Source: UMGS1470 sp051889215 | Lineage (GTDB): Bacteria; Bacillota; Clostridia; Christensenellales; UBA1242 | DNA length: 25,190 bases | NCBI GenBank assembly: GCA_051889215.1 | Contig: JBJFDC010000001.1 | Coordinates: 1-25,190, forward strand | Direction of reading: 5' to 3' | In this document: positions 10,401 through 17,180 of the stretch, piece by piece | Layout of the letters: every line of letters starts with the position of its first letter | Position numbering within the stretch: position 1 is the stretch's first letter | The notes under the pieces: generated by a model | Told to the model about the DNA's origin: nothing | Seen by the model: the letters and a program-made list of their open reading frames with translations, nothing else | The model's database searches: none | Position numbers and translations under genes: made by a program

Positions 10401-11818
10401 ATGTCGCAATTAGAACTGATTCAAGTTTGGATATTGTTTCATCATTTACAACCATATATTCTCGTGAGGGTGTGGTCACAAGACTATATACAATTTCAAA
10501 CATTCATGCCGCAAATCAAAACATTTATGTCAATGACCAAATTGTCATTACACTTGTTCCACAAACCAACAAAATTTTGACCAATTTCTATAAGGTTGAT
10601 TCATCTGGTGCAGATGTAAAAATTCAAGACCTTGTTTCAGACAGGGAAATAATGACAAGTGTCGCAAAGGGTGTTGACGCAATCGAGAATGTTCGCGGAA
10701 ATGAAAAAGTGACCTTGCGTTGGGATTCATATCACCTTGAACCAAACAACAAAATTTTGGTCACATACAAATTTGAAGATCAACTCATATTTGAAAGAAA
10801 AGAAGTTTCATCACTTGTGCTTTCTTCGAGCGGAAAACACACATTGATTTTTGAAGATATGGCGGGAAATACCAATATATTCACGCAAAACATTCAACAA
10901 TCAAATAGTTTTGATTTCTATTTCATTCGTTCTGTTGTGTTCAAAATCAATGACAAAAATCCAATTGATTATGCAGTTTATAACGATGAAGTCAAAATCT
11001 CAATTCCTGACGAGAGCATGAAATTCTATGACTCGTCTTCAAACCCACAAATTGTTGTTAAGCGTGCGGGCGAAGAGATTGAAGTCGTCGGCAAAAACAG
11101 GGTTTGGACAGTGTCGGAGCCGGGCTTCTATGAAGTTTCGTTCCTTGCAAAATGGCTGGGAGAATATATCCTTGTTGAGCCAATTCATTTCTCAATCATA
11201 AATCCAACCGAGTCTAGACTCGCCTATGAATTTATGGGAGTTGAAAAATATGAAATAATCAGCGTTCTCAAAGGAGATGAAGAAATTATTTCAAGACTTG
11301 GTGGAAACGGAATCAGAACTCTTTCGGCAACTCTTGATGATGAAAAAACAGGAGAAGGGCACTATGCTGTGACCGTTCGAGCAATTCGAGATGATTCGAA
11401 CTTGCCTGTTCTTGACTTCACATTCAAATTCTGGTTGCATCAAGCAAATCCTCCAATCGTTGTTTCTGTTGAACAGGGAACAGAAACAAAAGACACAATC
11501 ACTGTTCAGTTCAATGTGTTCAACCTCTATGACGAAGTCGGCGATTGCTACGTCAAGATTGGCAACATGGACGCAATTATTGTCGAAGGAAAAAATCTTG
11601 CGACAATGGACGAAATTCAAAATATTGAAATAACAGCTCGTGGAGATTATTTCATTCAGGTTTATACAAAGAGTGGCAATTTGGTTTATTCATATCGGGT
11701 TATCAAAAAAGATCCGCTCAACACAGTGACTATTGTTCTCATTTGTGTTGGCGCTGCGGTGCTTGTTGCGCTCATAATTGTGTTTGTCAAACTCAGAAAG
11801 AGGGTCAAAATCAGATAA
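4493..11818 (+). CDS. Giant (2441-residue) Ig-like-repeat surface protein with C-terminal membrane anchor
   Basis: The protein starts with a basic segment and a hydrophobic helix (about residues 11-34) that works as a signal peptide or anchor, with a possible cleavage near LAD at 41-43. It ends with one membrane helix (about 2410-2433) and a basic tail KLRKRVKIR. Everything between is extracellular in this reading: Ser/Thr/Asn-rich beta-strand repeats with the Ig-like signature GxYxxxxxDxxGN. Clear DxAGN/DGMGN motifs begin at residues 190, 717, 1231, 1502 and 2122, and degenerate copies occur throughout. There is no LPXTG sorting signal. GGGGG at 4484-4488 serves as ribosome site. It lies between the pilin-like and VirB6-like genes, so adhesion to a partner cell or shielding of the secretion channel is plausible. 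This role is inferred from position, not seen in the sequence. Confidence 0.85.
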   Translation: MSSAFHKRKSFLYIMFLMFALTVISLGGTFLFSIPHISEVLADVETVEEQNYVEHKSSGEVGTESKSVFFYVSVGKNETPENNTTFEQTLVGNGKTYFVKDDESVVISFARRSEDVEGNKILATNNAGETLETTATVSFATMLTTRDGQNIEGFSNITQSGVHEFFYKEIKCSDLVEGRYDFSIGYNFDDGMGNVTERQISYSVYLLKNSTYNLEDGTPNVSFSEGISSVYLNTENVSYERFFNYQHNGDIASNGFGLATLRYNTNHFRVSISHQYEGRIFGYSFAKNGTQLVCTKSDQSAPDIDFSMTLGMATISLKDLGTYNIQYTYIYSAGEEEIELETSKPVRADVLHIFGYQAFYSDYQKDLTEFRGATKSFAADVTYKRYEMTSNESNVNELKDYEGNVVDLSKIKIVSTNQAPVRFKFNASFSSQSYYKWNGESWIKPDDDRIIYTDPGIYFVEYKYYFDGYKYMSGDNIIQDSLTSSRTKFSQQFLFELTTTTPVIKMESEESAGTVYSDTFTKENVKIQIVAGTEFDSAVKVVISKAEFSDLTLFNELATLYSGDYKLTESGKYKIETKFGKDFKKTNVSYFTIDKNPITGLEAQTVTIADYTDIFVKDKTIAGLFTNMQFALAWNKKASGAVIKCDYQLIPLEKLNSTKFSPLREDSEIWVSSGTNLKWTSSDINNLVPYTNTLGKTSVSGSEILNEAGLYLFKLKDEAGWEAEFYIFLDNSETKFLQKRSEAEGGDYFEPTALNNVASDTTVVWGTHKTISISGITSSNVESESIGRLKNFFSTYLGTDYISFMGSSIIFKNKIQEVFVQTDLDGAQKLLGTSFDVQVLKNGLPNEQIYNFYSVDSANKKIEVGSNFNQYDTSVYSGRHSIKVSTDMSKSMMISSNELSFGQDGKLQIEELKQYGSSVIMPVDLSNPVDINPTDLEDYLKLKSLKNFYFTNDDVIYFALIKNIDEDIKVKTVVCDYYALTYNTERKTNEYSTTSTPVEINLEPWTEYNQYLSSIGDSSIYYIGKINIGEGEMTRQGKYVVSRIYDETAGANALSQKYDYLTREFVFFVDRNPVLTGPVTYGETLAKEVGEYIKMYVLAGNENQVLFDAFYRQPQVANKNDLSSISDILKTNKLPVRIYIPFAKYGYQNEDGVFTTDSLNAKIITSYSEDALVQVLHPNINLRVKMTYKNGNTLRTFEYDSLSSLYGYLAISDITESLGSVVGEYFVDIYDGMGNSWLYKFVINDDAPSMDFVALTNDGQTKSAIYEGAKYTNADELRVEWTDPQSEYLAKIDKGSVVDGQEKSAIYYTIDGKRYDVMPSEIKSEGSKFYFVISSKVVGGQNVKLADGDEIVVFAHFEGNAKDYPSGAYYFERKITIDYTAPVVNLNKMIDGVLIKNSSDMALTRDVGDKFNKTTRTGDSAYMSYAITSDFRFEFSNFTSETANIYYRSFNNKYNQEVKEINLPTDPNASGSNMFNVNDFISLRNPNSFPKTTGLYEIVEIDSAGNYTVYTVYLYSKPKEILSVTYDSGLDQNQTETFEDEDGEIGVFNSFTLKNLDINGDHWYNIYVRKDGEATSSAFRHTPMLADGEVYVGGSSQKTMLANAIKFDNNSKYVIEITSRQKHALKTLTVKITTMSRRFDVEFVETDFGTQINIANDEILEIKGKPVVEVGTLVGTNYVYEQVEYTQTNLDNLTQIVVSYDTTKLLRLSLPTNFSTTQYFFYIHGQKQIEEEVTGDDLVTTDPNYDYVSSHDVSFTYNNLLYNVVVGFGAQSYVNQYVETVDGSLTTLTLKAAPFTYAKGAKYVGENRVFTLTIRSLINSAGGEQEADRLIKININNVLPQINLYNDYGEEQNVLFSGGITRQDVIVKFEAENIEYFVTICKKGEAIKTEIQSGYKASDFGTYEITCSLIGERTASYTKYFTITQTELSVYAVVTKNDEADENFEFLQQAKNYYEYNGKTLPYYITNKPYVAIRTDSSLDIVSSFTTIYSREGVVTRLYTISNIHAANQNIYVNDQIVITLVPQTNKILTNFYKVDSSGADVKIQDLVSDREIMTSVAKGVDAIENVRGNEKVTLRWDSYHLEPNNKILVTYKFEDQLIFERKEVSSLVLSSSGKHTLIFEDMAGNTNIFTQNIQQSNSFDFYFIRSVVFKINDKNPIDYAVYNDEVKISIPDESMKFYDSSSNPQIVVKRAGEEIEVVGKNRVWTVSEPGFYEVSFLAKWLGEYILVEPIHFSIINPTESRLAYEFMGVEKYEIISVLKGDEEIISRLGGNGIRTLSATLDDEKTGEGHYAVTVRAIRDDSNLPVLDFTFKFWLHQANPPIVVSVEQGTETKDTITVQFNVFNLYDEVGDCYVKIGNMDAIIVEGKNLATMDEIQNIEITARGDYFIQVYTKSGNLVYSYRVIKKDPLNTVTIVLICVGAAVLVALIIVFVKLRKRVKIR

Positions 11819-11845
11819 ATCACAAAAAAAAATAAAGGTTATGTA

Positions 11846-11874
11846 TTCACAAATGAAATTTTATTTGATATAAT
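11846..11874 (+). promoter_or_regulatory. Promoter of the VirB6-like gene
   Basis: TTCACA (11846-11851) and TATAAT (11869-11874) are exactly 17 bases apart, and a TGA immediately before the -10 makes it extended. It allows expression independent of the giant gene, from which no terminator separates it. Confidence 0.7.
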
Positions 11875-11892
11875 CAAGAAAAGGAGAGAAGA

Positions 11893-14085
11893 ATGGCATT
11901 TGGTGTATCAAAGTTATTAGGCGGATTCATGGCAGTCATGGAGAAAATCGCGAGTTGGGTTGGAGCGTTGTTTTCAATCATACCCAAAACGCTTTATCTC
12001 CTCATCACATTTGCCATGCAGATTGTTGATATCATTCAACTTCTTTTCCAAAAGCTTGCCGCACTTGACGTTTATTATGTTGAGGGGAGTGAAAATCCAG
12101 AAACCGGCGATTTCTTGGTGTATTTTCTTCGAAAAGTTCTCTTTGAGAAAGGAACACTAAACACTGTTTTTTGGTCAATAGTAATTCTTGGGCTTTTCCT
12201 TTTGGTGTTCGCAACAATTATTGCGGTCATCAGAACACAATATAACTATGACGAAAAACCTGTTTCTCCAACAAAAGTTGTGGGACAGGCAATCAAATCA
12301 TTGTTTTCTTTTGCCATCGTTCCAATCGTTGCATTTTTTGGGGTTTTCCTCGGCAACATTTTCCTTCAAGCACTAAATTCTGCAACAACTGTTCAACAAG
12401 ACGCAATTGCTTTTGACTTAAGTGCAAAAATAAAACTCGAACCCTACACGCTTTCAAATGGCAAAAAAACTTATGCGGGAATAAATTTGTTTGGAACAAA
12501 TTTGGCAATGAACAATGAAACATTCAGCGGAATGATTTTCCGTTCGGCAACATATCGAGCAAACAGAATAAGGAATGATGCAGATTTCCGAGCGCTTTGT
12601 GATGACACAAACGAAACAACAAAAAATGGACAATATTGTGGTGTGACCTTTGGAATGTTTACGGTGACTGCAAGCGACTATGAAACAGCCGCAAACCGTG
12701 TGGATAATGCCTTTGTATATAACTATAAATTGGATCAAAAAGCATATGTCAATGTTGACGCAAACTCGACACTCACTGCAACAATGACAATTGGTGTTGT
12801 GTTTGGAGATTTCACAGTTCCGATGTATGCTGCATCATATAATACTTTCAGCAGGTATAATGTTGCCTGGGTTTGGTATTATTATGATTTGTGGCAATTT
12901 GACTATGTCATGGCAATAATTGCAATTGTTGCAGTTGCAATAATATATCTCAATATCACTTCCGCAATGATGAAAAGGGCAATTGAACTGACCATGCTCA
13001 TGATTGTATCGCCAGCAGTTGTTGCTGTCACTCCACTTGATGGTGGCGGAATGCAAAAACGCTGGAAAGATAGTTTTATCAAAAAGACGCTTTCAGCATA
13101 TGGAGCGGTTGTTGGAGTCAACTTGTTGTTTGTTATTTTGCCTATTATTCGAGATATAAACTTCTTCAACATTCCGATTGTTGACACCATTGTTCAACTT
13201 TTGTTCACCATCGTTGGGCTGACTTGTGTCAAGGATTTCATGAAGATGATGTCCGACCTTGCGGGCGGAGAAGACGCAAATTCCGTTGGCGGAGATGTCA
13301 ACAAAAAAATTGCTGACACAGCGATGAAAGTTGGTTCAGTTGTTGCCCCTGCTGCGGGTGCCGGAATGAAAATGCTCAGCAAAGGTGCACAACTTGCAAA
13401 ATCTGGTGCGTCAAACATGAAAGCAAGAGCGCAAGTGAGAAAAGAGTATAAAGATGCCCATGGCGGTTCAGCAAAAGGTTTCTATGAATACGCACTATCA
13501 AATGCTGGAAAAACTGATATCGCTTCAAAAGTCGAAGCAAACGCCCAAACCTCGCGTTCCGCAATTAGAAGAAAAAACAAACAAGTTGAGCAACAAGCAA
13601 AAGCACAAGAGTTGGCTGGAAGAGATTGGTTGACGCAACAAAAAGTTCAAGACAGAATGAACAATGTCACAAGAACACAAAGTGAATATGACACAATGGT
13701 TAACAACTATCTAAACTCACAAGAAGGAAAAGATGCGGCAGCGGCAAAACAAAAAGAAGTGGCAGCAAAAAAAGCTCAAAGACGACAAGAAATTATGAAA
13801 TTTGGGTCAACGCCTCTCCGTATGATCGGAACAATGGCTGGGCAAGTTGTTGACGGAACATATGGCGACAAACTGTATGATGGCTACAAGGGCATGAGGA
13901 ATGCTTATGAAGGAAAACCAACAAGTGCATTCTTCGGTGCTGCGGCAAAAGAAAGAAAAGAAAAAGGCGAGAAAAATGCTTCTGAACTTCAACAGAAACA
14001 AGAAAACGAACGCCAAAGTGCAATCCTTTCTGCTCAACAAAAGACAAACGAACTCTTGAACCAAGTTATCAACAAATTGCCTTAA
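11893..14085 (+). CDS. Polytopic VirB6/TrbL-like type IV secretion membrane protein with long charged tail
   Basis: VirB6/TrbL-type proteins form the inner-membrane core of type IV secretion channels. Here membrane helices lie near residues 30-52, 92-113, 137-160, 336-354, 363-381, 400-420 and 425-447. A soluble loop (about 165-330) with two cysteines (236, 249) probably faces outward. The segment DGGGMQKRWKDSFIKKTLSAYG between helices 5 and 6 is the typical VirB6/TrbL loop. Residues 450-730 form a hydrophilic tail rich in Ala, Lys and Gln, probably helical or coiled and cytoplasmic. From memory the N-terminal part resembles the Mbov_0396 ICE transmembrane family. The start is fixed by AAGGAGAG at 11881-11888. 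It follows the giant gene on the same strand and ends at a bidirectional terminator. Confidence 0.8.
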   Translation: MAFGVSKLLGGFMAVMEKIASWVGALFSIIPKTLYLLITFAMQIVDIIQLLFQKLAALDVYYVEGSENPETGDFLVYFLRKVLFEKGTLNTVFWSIVILGLFLLVFATIIAVIRTQYNYDEKPVSPTKVVGQAIKSLFSFAIVPIVAFFGVFLGNIFLQALNSATTVQQDAIAFDLSAKIKLEPYTLSNGKKTYAGINLFGTNLAMNNETFSGMIFRSATYRANRIRNDADFRALCDDTNETTKNGQYCGVTFGMFTVTASDYETAANRVDNAFVYNYKLDQKAYVNVDANSTLTATMTIGVVFGDFTVPMYAASYNTFSRYNVAWVWYYYDLWQFDYVMAIIAIVAVAIIYLNITSAMMKRAIELTMLMIVSPAVVAVTPLDGGGMQKRWKDSFIKKTLSAYGAVVGVNLLFVILPIIRDINFFNIPIVDTIVQLLFTIVGLTCVKDFMKMMSDLAGGEDANSVGGDVNKKIADTAMKVGSVVAPAAGAGMKMLSKGAQLAKSGASNMKARAQVRKEYKDAHGGSAKGFYEYALSNAGKTDIASKVEANAQTSRSAIRRKNKQVEQQAKAQELAGRDWLTQQKVQDRMNNVTRTQSEYDTMVNNYLNSQEGKDAAAAKQKEVAAKKAQRRQEIMKFGSTPLRMIGTMAGQVVDGTYGDKLYDGYKGMRNAYEGKPTSAFFGAAAKERKEKGEKNASELQQKQENERQSAILSAQQKTNELLNQVINKLP

Positions 14086-14092
14086 TAACCAC

Positions 14093-14119
14093 AAAAAGTG
14101 ACCATTTGGTCACTTTTTT
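14093..14119. terminator. Bidirectional terminator after the VirB6-like gene
   Basis: An 11-bp stem (14093-14103 with 14108-14118) with an ATTT loop has A5 on the left and T6 on the right. It can end both the VirB6-like gene and the convergent PRC-barrel gene. Confidence 0.88.
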
Positions 14120-14174
14120 GTTGCATTGAGAAAGCATCTCGTTGTTATTTTGAGGCAAAGAAACACTGACTCAT

Positions 14175-14861
14175 TCAAAATGACAAATAAACATTATGTG
14201 CTTTTGCTCTTTTTATGCAGTCAAGCGTGACAATTTCGCCCTTTTTGATTATTATTTCATTGTTTTTGCCAAATATTGTTTGAGTTGCAATTTTGCCTAT
14301 CGCTGCGATTGAATCATATGCACAAAGTTTTTTTGGGGTTTTGATTTCTTCTTTTTGAGGCACTCCAATTTCCATGATACGTACAGACATATTTGAAATT
14401 TGTGGTTGCTTTGATGGGGCAAAGCGATATAGCTTTGGTTTTTTGTCTTCTTGACAGAAAAAGCACAAATCAACGCCGACATTAAAAAGCATGTTGATTG
14501 AAAGAGTTAGATTATCAAAAATGATGTTTTTTGTTTCATAATTTTCGTCAATTTCAATATCTCGAACTTTGCCGATATATTTTCCATCAAGAAAATATGC
14601 AGATTTGTTGATTAAAGAGTATGGCTCTTCGTTGTCTTTTGTTGAAATTGATGTTTCATTTTTAACAAACAAAACATCATCATCTTGTCCAATAATTTGT
14701 TTTGTTTCCAAATAATATTCATAATCATCATCATCGTTGACAACAATGAACCCAGAAATTTTTTTGTGCTTGTCCGCAAACGTTGCATCAAGAATATATC
14801 CCAAATGTTTTCCTTCATAAACCGAGCATACGCGTGAACCCAAAATATTAGACAATCTCAT
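14175..14861 (-). CDS. PRC-barrel domain protein
   Basis: The first 70 residues form a PRC-barrel: MRLSNILGSRVCSVYEGKHLGYILDA, then FADKHKKISGFIV, the usual 'slot, property, turn, strand' pattern. A second, weaker PRC-like unit follows (about 85-120: SAYFLDGKYIGKVRDIEID). The C-terminal 50 residues (IGKIATQTIFGKNNEIIIKKGEIVTLDCIKRAKAHNVY) resemble the tail found on several clostridial PRC proteins. PRC-barrels are small beta barrels used in RNA processing (RimM) and in sporulation-linked YlmC/YmxH proteins, but the 228-residue form here has no firm role. AGGAGG, read from 14867-14872, fixes the start. No membrane segment is present. It is a single minus-strand gene between two plus-strand blocks. 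Confidence 0.8.
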   Translation of the reverse strand: MRLSNILGSRVCSVYEGKHLGYILDATFADKHKKISGFIVVNDDDDYEYYLETKQIIGQDDDVLFVKNETSISTKDNEEPYSLINKSAYFLDGKYIGKVRDIEIDENYETKNIIFDNLTLSINMLFNVGVDLCFFCQEDKKPKLYRFAPSKQPQISNMSVRIMEIGVPQKEEIKTPKKLCAYDSIAAIGKIATQTIFGKNNEIIIKKGEIVTLDCIKRAKAHNVYLSF

Positions 14862-14965
14862 AAAATCCTCCTAACATATTTTATTAAGGACAAGCACATA
14901 TAGAACAAAATTCTTTGAGTCAGTCAAATATTAAATTTATTTTGTTGGGCATATATTAAGTTTGA

Positions 14966-14994
14966 TTGTGAAATTAATCTGTTTATGCTAAAAT
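14966..14994 (+). promoter_or_regulatory. Promoter of the SPFH-like/redox gene pair
   Basis: TTGTGA (14966-14971) and TAAAAT (14989-14994) are 17 bases apart, within an extended -10, TATGCTAAAAT. Confidence 0.65.
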
Positions 14995-15012
14995 AAAAAG
15001 CAAGGAGATGAA

Positions 15013-15993
15013 ATGAATATTTTTAAGAAAATTAAAAAATTGTTTTCAAATGAAGTTTCACTCGATGGTGAGCCGATTGATTTGATAACACCTTATCAAT
15101 TAAAAAATGGCAGATTCAAGATTGGAGCGAAGTTGATTGTTCCAAAAGACATGGTGTTGGTGGTTGCCATAAAAAACAAAGTTATGGAAGTGATTGGTGA
15201 AGGCGAATATCAAATTTCTTCTGCATTAATGCCAAATGTTGCCAACAAACTAAAATTGGATAGGGTCGACAAGTATGGCAAGCAAAAAGATGGTTTTGTT
15301 GCTGATGCATTTTTTGTTAAAGCAAATCAGAGTTTTGATGTTTGCATTTCAAACTATCGAAGACTCAAGTTCACTCAAGGTTTCAAATCATATTTTGTTG
15401 TCAAATTTGATGGCAAAGTGACCTGCAAAATCGCCAATCTCAACAAGTTTTTTGGCATTTTGCTCAAAACCTATGCAAAAATCAAGACGGATAGTGCTCA
15501 GTTTTTGATTGAGTCAATCATAAATGAAAATCTCACTGACAAATTGGACCGTGCGACATATTCCAAGCAAGATTATTCTGATGGTTCTGAAGCGCTGATG
15601 CATTTTGTTAATGACAAAATCAACAGTTGGACTTCGTCAGTCGGTGTGACGAGTGAAAACATCAAAATTGACTTCGAAGTGAAAGAAAAACTTCCAAAAG
15701 AGAAAAAAGAAAAAACAAAAAAGACCAAAGAAGAAAAACAAGTTGAAAAACAACTTGGAGAAAATGTGCTCGAAAAAATTGAGGTGACAAACACAGAATG
15801 CGAGGGCGAGGTTGCAATGTATGATGATGAGCAACCCAAAAATAAAAAGAAAAACAAAAAATTTGTTGACTTAACACTTGAGAATCTCTATGATGATAGT
15901 GAATCAAAAATTTGCTCAAATTGTGGAGAAAAAAACCGCAAAGATGCATTGACATGTTTTAAATGCGGAGCAAAAATGGGGGAGAAAAAATGA
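15013..15993 (+). CDS. SPFH/Band 7-like protein with C-terminal zinc ribbon
   Basis: The N-terminal 80 residues (FKIGAKLIVPKDMVLVVAIKN, then VIGEGEYQIS) look like the start of an SPFH/Band 7 beta domain of the 'virion core protein-like' YdjI kind, where a ligand-free beta strand is followed by a GPGxY-type turn. The middle (95-225) keeps alternating strands and helices of the same type. Residues 225-290 are a Lys/Glu-rich linker. The end is a clean zinc ribbon, CSNCG-x8-CFKCG (C301, C304, C315, C318). SPFH proteins scaffold membrane or tail complexes, but no transmembrane helix is seen here, so it may be peripheral or soluble. AAGGAG at 15002-15007 supports the start. The last four bases overlap the next gene as ATGA, so the two are translationally coupled. 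Confidence 0.65.
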   Translation: MNIFKKIKKLFSNEVSLDGEPIDLITPYQLKNGRFKIGAKLIVPKDMVLVVAIKNKVMEVIGEGEYQISSALMPNVANKLKLDRVDKYGKQKDGFVADAFFVKANQSFDVCISNYRRLKFTQGFKSYFVVKFDGKVTCKIANLNKFFGILLKTYAKIKTDSAQFLIESIINENLTDKLDRATYSKQDYSDGSEALMHFVNDKINSWTSSVGVTSENIKIDFEVKEKLPKEKKEKTKKTKEEKQVEKQLGENVLEKIEVTNTECEGEVAMYDDEQPKNKKKNKKFVDLTLENLYDDSESKICSNCGEKNRKDALTCFKCGAKMGEKK

Positions 15994-16196
15994 AAAAGAA
16001 AAAAATGGTTTTCACAAAAGACAGCACGATTGGTGATGTTGTTGAATATAATGAGGACTTGGCGGATATCCTCATGGGATTCGGAATGCATTGTTTTGGT
16101 TGCCCAATGAGTCAAATGGAAACATTGGAAGAAGCCGCAGAAGCTCATGACATCGACCTTGAACTCATGCTTCAAAAACTCAACGAAAACGCATAA
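15990..16196 (+). CDS. DUF1858-type redox-disulfide protein (68 residues)
   Basis: This small protein has the DUF1858 / hybrid-cluster-protein-associated redox-disulfide layout: a short TIGDVVEYNEDLADILMGFG helix, then MHCFGCPMSQMETLEEAAEAHDID with C35xxC38. The two cysteines probably cycle between dithiol and disulfide or hold a metal. I use the ATG at 15990 (MKKKKMVFTK), preceded by GGGGGAG at 15978-15984 and overlapping the upstream stop; an in-frame start at 15963 exists but has no ribosome site. Coupling to the zinc-ribbon protein suggests that both respond to the same redox or metal state, but that is inference. A terminator follows the stop by six bases. Confidence 0.85.
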   Translation: MKKKKMVFTKDSTIGDVVEYNEDLADILMGFGMHCFGCPMSQMETLEEAAEAHDIDLELMLQKLNENA

Positions 16197-16202
16197 ACGA
16201 GA

Positions 16203-16232
16203 GAAGACGGAAAATCCGTCTTTCTTTTTTTT
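16203..16232 (+). terminator. Terminator after the redox-disulfide gene
   Basis: An 8-bp stem (16204-16211 with 16215-16222) with a 3-base loop is followed by a T-rich tract to 16232. Confidence 0.88.
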
Positions 16233-16252
16233 GAAAACACCTTTTTATTTTA

Positions 16253-16281
16253 TTGTTTATTATTTATTAATATATTAATAT
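16253..16281 (+). promoter_or_regulatory. Candidate promoter for a leaderless pseudouridine synthase mRNA
   Basis: TTGTTT (16253-16258) and TAATAT (16276-16281) are 17 bases apart. The expected start site, about 16288-16290, coincides with the ATG. A perfect 14-base palindrome ATTAATATATTAAT (16266-16279) lies between and over the -10. The region is so A+T rich that alternative hexamers exist, for example TATACT at 16283-16288. Confidence 0.35.
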
Positions 16282-16289
16282 ATATACTA

Positions 16290-17135
16290 ATGGAAAAAAC
16301 AGAATTTTTTAATCAAAAACAACGTTCGCTCAAAAATGCGCTCATGGAAGAAATCGCGGGAATGACGAGTTCTCTTGTTCTTTTTATGCTAAAGCGCAAA
16401 GATGTTTTGGTTGATGGGGCGCGACAAAGCAAAGATATTTCGCTTTTTGGGGGAGAAAAAATTGTTTGTTATTATGACTCAAAACAATTAAAACCCAAAT
16501 TTGAGATTGCTTTTGAGGATAACAACATTTTGATTATAAATAAATTTGCCGGCATTGAAGTTTGTGATGGGGTTGACAATGTTGAAAAAATGCTAAACGC
16601 AGATGGAATAAAATGCTGGGCAATGCACCGCATTGACAGAAACACCGAAGGACTTGTTTTGTTCGCAAAGACAAAAGAAACAAAAGAGATTCTGGAAAAA
16701 GCGATAAAAGACAAGTCGCAAATCAAAAAAACTTACATTTGTGAGGTTGTGGGCAGCCCTGATTTTGAACATCTCATTGACGAAAAATATCTCGTCAAAA
16801 ACTCGAGCAAGAGCGAAGTCAAAATTCATAAAAACCAAGTTGAGGGTTCACACAAAATCAAGACAGAGTTTGCCGTTGTGAAACGGCTGGAACAAACCAC
16901 CATACTACGCGTCACTCTCCACACTGGCAGAACTCATCAGATTAGGGCGCACTTGAGTTTTTTGGGATATCCGATTTTGGGCGATGGCAAATATGGAGAT
17001 TATGCGGCGAATAGGGAATTTCACGCAAAAACACAACGCCTTTGTGCGTCTCAAATTGATTTTTGTTTGCAAGACAAAAATCTGGCATATTTGAATGACA
17101 TGCAATTTTGCGTCAAACCAAGTTGGATTGATTAA
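16290..17135 (+). CDS. RluA-family 23S rRNA/tRNA pseudouridine synthase
   Basis: RluA-type enzymes isomerise uridines in 23S rRNA or tRNA to pseudouridine. The first 60 residues look like a degenerate S4-type RNA-binding domain (LKRKDVLVDGARQSKD). The catalytic domain carries HRIDRNTEGLVLFAKT with catalytic Asp116, GRTHQIRAHLSFLGYPILGD at 213-232, GKYG, and a QRLCA motif near 249. The 281-residue length is normal. The exact target position cannot be assigned, so no RluC/RluD symbol is given. No Shine-Dalgarno precedes the ATG: only A+T sequence with a promoter-like region ending at the start codon, so translation may be leaderless. A downstream in-frame ATG (16344) would cut into the S4-like part and is less likely. 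Confidence 0.85.
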   Translation: MEKTEFFNQKQRSLKNALMEEIAGMTSSLVLFMLKRKDVLVDGARQSKDISLFGGEKIVCYYDSKQLKPKFEIAFEDNNILIINKFAGIEVCDGVDNVEKMLNADGIKCWAMHRIDRNTEGLVLFAKTKETKEILEKAIKDKSQIKKTYICEVVGSPDFEHLIDEKYLVKNSSKSEVKIHKNQVEGSHKIKTEFAVVKRLEQTTILRVTLHTGRTHQIRAHLSFLGYPILGDGKYGDYAANREFHAKTQRLCASQIDFCLQDKNLAYLNDMQFCVKPSWID

Positions 17136-17180
17136 CACTTTTTTGATTTTTTTCATATAAGAATACCACAGGAGTTTTTT

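Noticed and set aside
11700..11818. Sortase LPXTG anchor at the end of the giant protein
   Set aside because: No LPXTG-like motif precedes the C-terminal helix; only a transmembrane segment with a basic tail is present.
1355..14085. Complete integrative conjugative element
   Set aside because: No relaxase, integrase, VirB4 ATPase or flanking att-like repeats are visible in the window.
15963..15989. Upstream start for the redox-disulfide protein
   Set aside because: It lies within the zinc-ribbon coding sequence and has no ribosome site; the ATG at 15990 does.
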